A stretch of DNA of 64,000 bases from Mesorhizobium sp. (GTDB lineage Bacteria; Pseudomonadota; Alphaproteobacteria; Rhizobiales; Rhizobiaceae): the NCBI GenBank assembly GCA_004020875.1, contig SAPZ01000016.1, positions 1-64,000 on the forward strand, in the 5' to 3' direction. The notes below the pieces were generated by a model, which saw only the letters and a list, made by a program, of their open reading frames with translations, was not told where the DNA came from and did no database searches. How positions within the stretch are numbered: position 1 is the stretch's first letter; the number at the start of each line of letters is the position of its first letter. Shown here in pieces: positions 60,359 to 64,000 of this stretch. A program made the translations under genes and the position numbers.

Positions 60359-61705
60359 TCAAAGCGCCGGCCCTAGCCGCACAGGGCTTCCATCGTAGAA
60401 GCGCGGCAGCCGGAAGCGGCTGAGGTCGTGGCCGGGATCGTTTCCCTGGATCATGTCGGAGACGACGCGGCCCATGCCAGGTCCGATGCCGAAGCCGTGG
60501 CCGCTCATTCCTGTCGCGACGAAAAGACCGCCGATCGCCTGGACCCGATCCACCACGGGGACGACGTCAGGCATGGCGTCGATCATGCCGCCCCAGCCGA
60601 CCTTCAAGCGAGCTTTCTCAAACTGTAGGAAAAGCTGTTTGAAATTGCGCTCGATCGAACGAAGCTTTGCCGGCTCTGGGGCCGGGTTGAGCACCCGCAT
60701 TCTCTCGAAAGGACTCTCTGAATCCGGCGCCCAATCGCGCGGCGTCGCCCAACCATCGGGGTAGCCCGATGGAGCGAAGGGGAAATAGCGCGTTCCGAAG
60801 GGATTGTCCCTGAGAGCGGGAATATATTTGGTGAAGTGCCGGAATGCGTCAGGCCCCAGGTACAGCAAGTGGCTGCCGCCCGCGGCTAGCGTATATCCGC
60901 CATCCTGCCTGCGCCGGAATGCGATGTGATCGTCGGCGGCCGCGCCTGCATAGATCTCGGGCAAGGGCTCCGTTGCGGCCACGGTCACCCGGACGCTGAG
61001 CTGGGGGATGGATACGCCGTGCCTCGCCAGGAACAGGGAGGACCAGGCGCCGCCCGCGACCAGCACGGTGGAGGCCTCGATATATCCCGCCTCGGTCCAC
61101 ACGCCCTTGATCCTGCCGGCCGCGATGTCGAGGGTTCGCGCCGCGCAATTCTCCACGATCCGGGCGCCTTTTCGCACGGCAAGCCTGGCGAGCGCCGGCA
61201 CCGCCAACCACGGTTCCGCGCGCATGTCGGAGGGCGTCGTCATCGCGCCCTTGAATTTGCGCGACATGCCGGTGATGAGTTTCGCGGTTTCGCCCGCGTC
61301 CAGGAGACGCGTGTCGAGCTCATGGATCGCGGCGATCCTCATGAACTCTTCGAACTTGGCCATGTCCTTGTCCGCGTTCGCCAGATAGGTCACGCCTGTC
61401 TGGGTTAGCCCGATGTCTTCGCCACATTCCTCGGCCAGTTGCCGCCACAGGCGGATTGCCTCGATGACGATCGGCAGTTCATCCGCGTCCCGCCCCTGCT
61501 TTCTGATCCAGCCCCAATTTCGCGAGGATTGTTCGGCGGCGACGCGACCCTTTTCCAGCAGTGTCACCGGGATGTTTCGGGAGGCAAGGAACAGGGCCGT
61601 CGTTACACCGATGACACCGCCACCGATGATCACCACCTCAGAAATCTTGGGCGGCGGCCCAGGGTATTGGATCGGATCCGCTTCGGTGAACGGGAATGTA
61701 GGCAA
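60359..61705 (-). CDS. FAD-dependent amino acid oxidase/dehydrogenase-like (DAO family)
   Basis: A ~448-residue DAO-fold flavoenzyme. The dinucleotide motif is VVIIGGGVIGVTTALFLAS (~23-41), followed by the FAD contact LLEKGRVAAEQSSRNWGWIR. The C-terminal half has WGGMIDAMPDVVPVVD and the flavin-capping GLFVATGMSGHGFGIGPG (~400-417). It looks like D-amino acid dehydrogenase or glycine-oxidase relatives of rhizobia. TTG 61705 is chosen, since AGGGTG stands eight bases before it; GTG 61714 is an alternative. No transporter gene accompanies it. The aglR gene lies upstream on the same strand. Confidence 0.85.
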   Translation of the reverse strand: MPTFPFTEADPIQYPGPPPKISEVVIIGGGVIGVTTALFLASRNIPVTLLEKGRVAAEQSSRNWGWIRKQGRDADELPIVIEAIRLWRQLAEECGEDIGLTQTGVTYLANADKDMAKFEEFMRIAAIHELDTRLLDAGETAKLITGMSRKFKGAMTTPSDMRAEPWLAVPALARLAVRKGARIVENCAARTLDIAAGRIKGVWTEAGYIEASTVLVAGGAWSSLFLARHGVSIPQLSVRVTVAATEPLPEIYAGAAADDHIAFRRRQDGGYTLAAGGSHLLYLGPDAFRHFTKYIPALRDNPFGTRYFPFAPSGYPDGWATPRDWAPDSESPFERMRVLNPAPEPAKLRSIERNFKQLFLQFEKARLKVGWGGMIDAMPDVVPVVDRVQAIGGLFVATGMSGHGFGIGPGMGRVVSDMIQGNDPGHDLSRFRLPRFYDGSPVRLGPAL

Positions 61706-61847
61706 ATGGCGCACCCTGAAGGACGGTTGACCGGCCTGGCTTACCGGTTGTGGCCGTTCAATATCAGAAGCAGCCGAAGGCGGATCGTTGTCCCACGACA
61801 GCAACGGTAGCCTGGAAGCAGTCGGCGAAGCTGTTGGACCGTGTGGC

Positions 61848-62870
61848 CTACACCGGCGCGCCGGCCACCGATCCCCGCACCACCAAATCCACCGGCCAAA
61901 CTTCCCCGCGCGCCCCCTCCTCCAGCCCCGATATGCGCGCCGCCAGCCGCTCGGCGACGCGGGCGCCGGCGAGACGGATCGAGGAGCGTGTCGTCGACAG
62001 CGGCACCGGGAAATTCTCCGGCCGCAGCCAGGGGAAGACGTCGTCATGGGCGACCAGCGACAGGTCGCCCGGGATGGCCCGGCCAAGATCGCGCACGGCG
62101 CGCACGACGCCCAGTGCCATGATCAGGCTAGAACAGACGATCGCCGTCGGCGGCTCGGCTTCCTCGAGCAGGCGACGGGCGGCGCGATAGCCGTTTTCCT
62201 CGGTCATGGCCACCGAGCGGATGTGGCGCTCGCCGAGCGTCATCCCGCTTGCGGCAAGCGCCCGCCGCACGCCACGCTCGCGGTGGATGGCGAAGGTCTC
62301 GCGCTCATTGCCATTGATCAGCGCCAGGCGCTTGTGGCCGAGCTGAAGAAGCAGCCGCGCCGCTTCGTGGAAGGCGCCCTCATTGTCGATGTCGAGATAG
62401 GGATAATCGAAATCCAAACCTTCGCTGCGGCCATGGACGATAAAGGGTATGCCCAATGTGTTGACCAGGGCCAGCCGCCGGTCAGCCGGACGCGGCGAGG
62501 AGATGTAGACGGCGTCGACCTGCCGGTTGGCGACGATGCGGCGGTAGGTGGTCTCCTCATCGTCGGCATCGGCGGGCGACAGCACCAGGTCGAGCTCGTG
62601 CGACCGGGCATAGTCGCCGAGGCCGGAGAGAAATTCGACGAAATGCGGATCGATGTCGACGGATGCACCCGTCGGCAGCACATAGCCGATCATGCCCGAC
62701 TTCCCGGTGGCGAGCCGGCGCGCACTGGGGTTCGGCCGATAACCATGGCGCTTGGCGGCGTCCATCACCCGGCGCCGGGTTTCCTCGCTGACCTCGGGGT
62801 AGCCGTTCAATGCCCGGCTGACCGTGGTCTGCGAAAGCGACAGCATGTGCGACAGTTGCTTAAGGTTCAT
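61848..62870 (-). CDS. aglR: LacI-family regulator of the alpha-glucoside operon
   Basis: A 340-residue LacI-type repressor. The helix-turn-helix is MNLKQLSHMLSLSQTTVSRA (recognition helix ~14-22) with the hinge PNPSARRLATGKSGMIGYVL. The effector domain has LGHKRLALINGNERETFAIH and VAHDDVFPWLRP. It is divergent from aglE, the position AglR has in Sinorhizobium meliloti, so it probably represses alpha-glucoside uptake genes. GGAGGCCTCCG precedes ATG 62870. An operator palindrome lies 18 bases upstream, pointing to autoregulation. Confidence 0.87.
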   Translation of the reverse strand: MNLKQLSHMLSLSQTTVSRALNGYPEVSEETRRRVMDAAKRHGYRPNPSARRLATGKSGMIGYVLPTGASVDIDPHFVEFLSGLGDYARSHELDLVLSPADADDEETTYRRIVANRQVDAVYISSPRPADRRLALVNTLGIPFIVHGRSEGLDFDYPYLDIDNEGAFHEAARLLLQLGHKRLALINGNERETFAIHRERGVRRALAASGMTLGERHIRSVAMTEENGYRAARRLLEEAEPPTAIVCSSLIMALGVVRAVRDLGRAIPGDLSLVAHDDVFPWLRPENFPVPLSTTRSSIRLAGARVAERLAARISGLEEGARGEVWPVDLVVRGSVAGAPV

Positions 62871-62887
62871 CGGAGGCCTCCAGCCTC

Positions 62888-62897
62888 AAAGCGCTTT
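62888..62897. promoter_or_regulatory. AglR operator, proximal to aglR
   Basis: AAAGCGCTTT, a perfect 10-base palindrome with central CG as in LacI-family operators, centred about 22 bases upstream of the aglR start codon. It is identical in core to the second site near aglE. Confidence 0.6.
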
Positions 62898-63104
62898 CAA
62901 TTTTATCGATCCGATGATGACTGGCGCGATCGCCAGACGAGGCGACCTTAGAGGCGCATCGACCTTGTTTGAAGCCAGAATTGCTGCTGCAGCGCCAAAA
63001 AAGCTTGCTGCACTGCACTTCCCTAAAGCATTCGGCCCTTTTTAAATCGATTAGCAACATGAGCCTCTTGACTTGGTGAGAATTCAATGGCGAGATCAAG
63101 TTAG

Positions 63105-63118
63105 CCAAAGCGCTTTGG
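63105..63118. promoter_or_regulatory. AglR operator, proximal to aglE
   Basis: CCAAAGCGCTTTGG is a perfect 14-base palindrome, 110 bases upstream of the aglE start codon. Its core matches the site at 62888. The two centres are 219 bases apart, about 21 helical turns, which would suit repression through a DNA loop. Confidence 0.65.
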
Positions 63119-63228
63119 AACACTCTTCGAAAGGTTGCGGTTGCCTTCTCGCTGAGTCACAGTTCCGTGGGCGTCGGCGGACGAAATGGAGGTTTCGTCC
63201 GAACTGTCTCAACACTGGGAGGACTGCG

Positions 63229-64000
63229 ATGAAGAAAATGCTTCTCTTGGGTGCCGCGTTCGCTGCGCTCACCCTTGGCCTGCCGGCCCATGCCGAACTG
63301 AAGTTCAAGCCGGGCGAGGATTCGAAATTTCATTGGGCGAATTACGACGACCTCAAAAAGGTCGACCTCAAGGGCGAGACGCTGACGATCTTCGGGCCGT
63401 GGCGCGGCGAGGACGAGACGCTCGTGCGCTCGGTTCTCGACTATTTCCAGGAAGCGACCGGCGCCGAGGTCAAATATTCCTCGTCCGAGAATTATGAGCA
63501 GCAGATCGTCATCGACACCCAGGCCGGCAGCCCGCCCAACATCGCCGTCCTGCCGCAGCCTGGCCTGATCCAGGACCTTGCTTCCAAGGGCGTGCTGACC
63601 CCCTTGGGCGACGACGTCGCCGCCTGGATCAAGGAAAACTACGCCGCCGGCGACTCATGGGCCAAGCTCGGCACCTATACCGGCAAGGACGGCAAGCCTG
63701 GCTTCTATGCCTTCCCCTACAAGATCGACGTGAAAGGCCTGGTCTGGTACTCGCCGGATAATTTCCAGGAGGCCGGCTACAAGGTGCCGAAGACCCAGGA
63801 AGAGCTTGCCGATCTTGAGAAGAAGATCGTCGCGGATGGCGGCAAGCCCTGGTGCATCGGGCTCGGCTCCGGCGGCGCCACCGGCTGGCCGGCGACCGAC
63901 TGGGTCGAGGACATCATGCTGCGCACGCAGCCCCCGGAGGTCTATGACAAGTGGGTGAAGAACGAAATCCCGTTCACCGACCCGGCCGTGGTCAATGCCA
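63229..64000 (+). CDS. aglE: Alpha-glucoside ABC transporter binding protein, N-terminal part
   Basis: The first 257 codons of an exported sugar-binding protein; the gene runs off the window. A signal peptide MKKMLLLGAAFAALTLGLPA ends near HAE (~22). The mature start ELKFKPGEDSKFHWANYDDL and LTIFGPWRGEDETLVRSVLD match my memory of AglE of Sinorhizobium meliloti, which binds sucrose, maltose and trehalose. GGGAGGACTGCG precedes ATG 63229. Permease and ATPase genes (aglF, aglG, aglK) and the alpha-glucosidase are expected beyond 64000. Confidence 0.85.
   Translation, partial: MKKMLLLGAAFAALTLGLPAHAELKFKPGEDSKFHWANYDDLKKVDLKGETLTIFGPWRGEDETLVRSVLDYFQEATGAEVKYSSSENYEQQIVIDTQAGSPPNIAVLPQPGLIQDLASKGVLTPLGDDVAAWIKENYAAGDSWAKLGTYTGKDGKPGFYAFPYKIDVKGLVWYSPDNFQEAGYKVPKTQEELADLEKKIVADGGKPWCIGLGSGGATGWPATDWVEDIMLRTQPPEVYDKWVKNEIPFTDPAVVNA

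Larger units (their letters stand above)
62871..63228. promoter_or_regulatory. aglR-aglE divergent control region
   Basis: A 358-base gene-free region that must hold both promoters. It carries two copies of the LacI-type palindrome AAAGCGCTTT (62888-62897 and 63107-63116), listed separately, and an AT-rich patch at about 63038-63060 (CCTTTTTAAATCGATTAGC). The aglE ribosome site GGGAGGACTGCG ends the region. No small gene was found here. Confidence 0.65.

Overview
The window is about 64 kb of GC-rich, densely coded chromosomal DNA from an alphaproteobacterium, most likely a rhizobium of the Mesorhizobium/Phyllobacteriaceae type. That assignment is inferred from the gene content (a fused indolepyruvate oxidoreductase, a PuuD-type urate oxidase with a cytochrome c tail, an aglR/aglE alpha-glucoside locus, the aa3 oxidase subunit IV next to pntA) and from intergenic palindromic elements of the kind common in rhizobia. 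I see no rRNA, tRNA, CRISPR array, prophage or insertion sequence.

Layout. 1-0.8 kb: the start of pntA and two tiny membrane proteins. 1-8 kb: a FeeM-like N-acyl amino acid synthase between two copies of an intergenic repeat, a GGDEF-EAL protein and indolepyruvate ferredoxin oxidoreductase. 8-10.4 kb: a lipoprotein, a CGNR zinc-finger regulator and a lone LivH-type permease. 10.6-15.3 kb: a TRAP transporter (DctQ, DctM, and a separately transcribed TakP-like binding protein) with a zinc alcohol dehydrogenase. 15.5-22 kb: a glutamine amidotransferase, a small exported protein, a 2-hydroxyacid dehydrogenase with its LacI regulator (apparently starting at CTG), an EamA exporter, a DUF2000/AraC divergent pair and a MarR regulator; AraC and MarR converge on an array of six hairpins. 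22.4-24.8 kb: a CobW-type metal chaperone GTPase and a WD40 protein. 25-27.8 kb: a class III aminotransferase and a glutamine-synthetase-like ligase.

27.8-30.6 kb: a two-gene DNA repair or modification module (radical SAM protein plus a UdgX fusion) with a perfect alphaproteobacterial LexA box just before its first codon. This is the strongest candidate for an undescribed system here. 30.7-32.4 kb: glycerate kinase and a GlcG/HbpS-like protein.

32.5-48.1 kb: a nearly complete purine breakdown region: guanine deaminase, urate oxidase PuuD, xanthine dehydrogenase XdhABC, hydroxyisourate hydrolase, a fused allantoinase/OHCU decarboxylase, ureidoglycine aminohydrolase, ureidoglycolate lyase and a nucleobase/nucleoside deaminase. 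A LysR regulator, two luciferase-like monooxygenases and a PhzF protein sit within it. Together these would carry guanine or xanthine to allantoin, ureidoglycolate and glyoxylate; the glycerate kinase next door fits glyoxylate assimilation.

48.2-56.6 kb: a CocE/NonD hydrolase, a complete family-5 (peptide/opine type) ABC importer and an alkaline-phosphatase-superfamily enzyme. 56.8-59.5 kb: an ECF sigma factor, a membrane anti-sigma factor and a secreted subtilase in overlapping order; the anti-sigma periplasmic domain looks like a subtilase propeptide. 59.5-64 kb: a decayed oxidoreductase tail, an NTF2-like protein, an FAD amino-acid oxidase-like enzyme, and the divergent aglR/aglE genes with two matching operators; aglE runs off the end.
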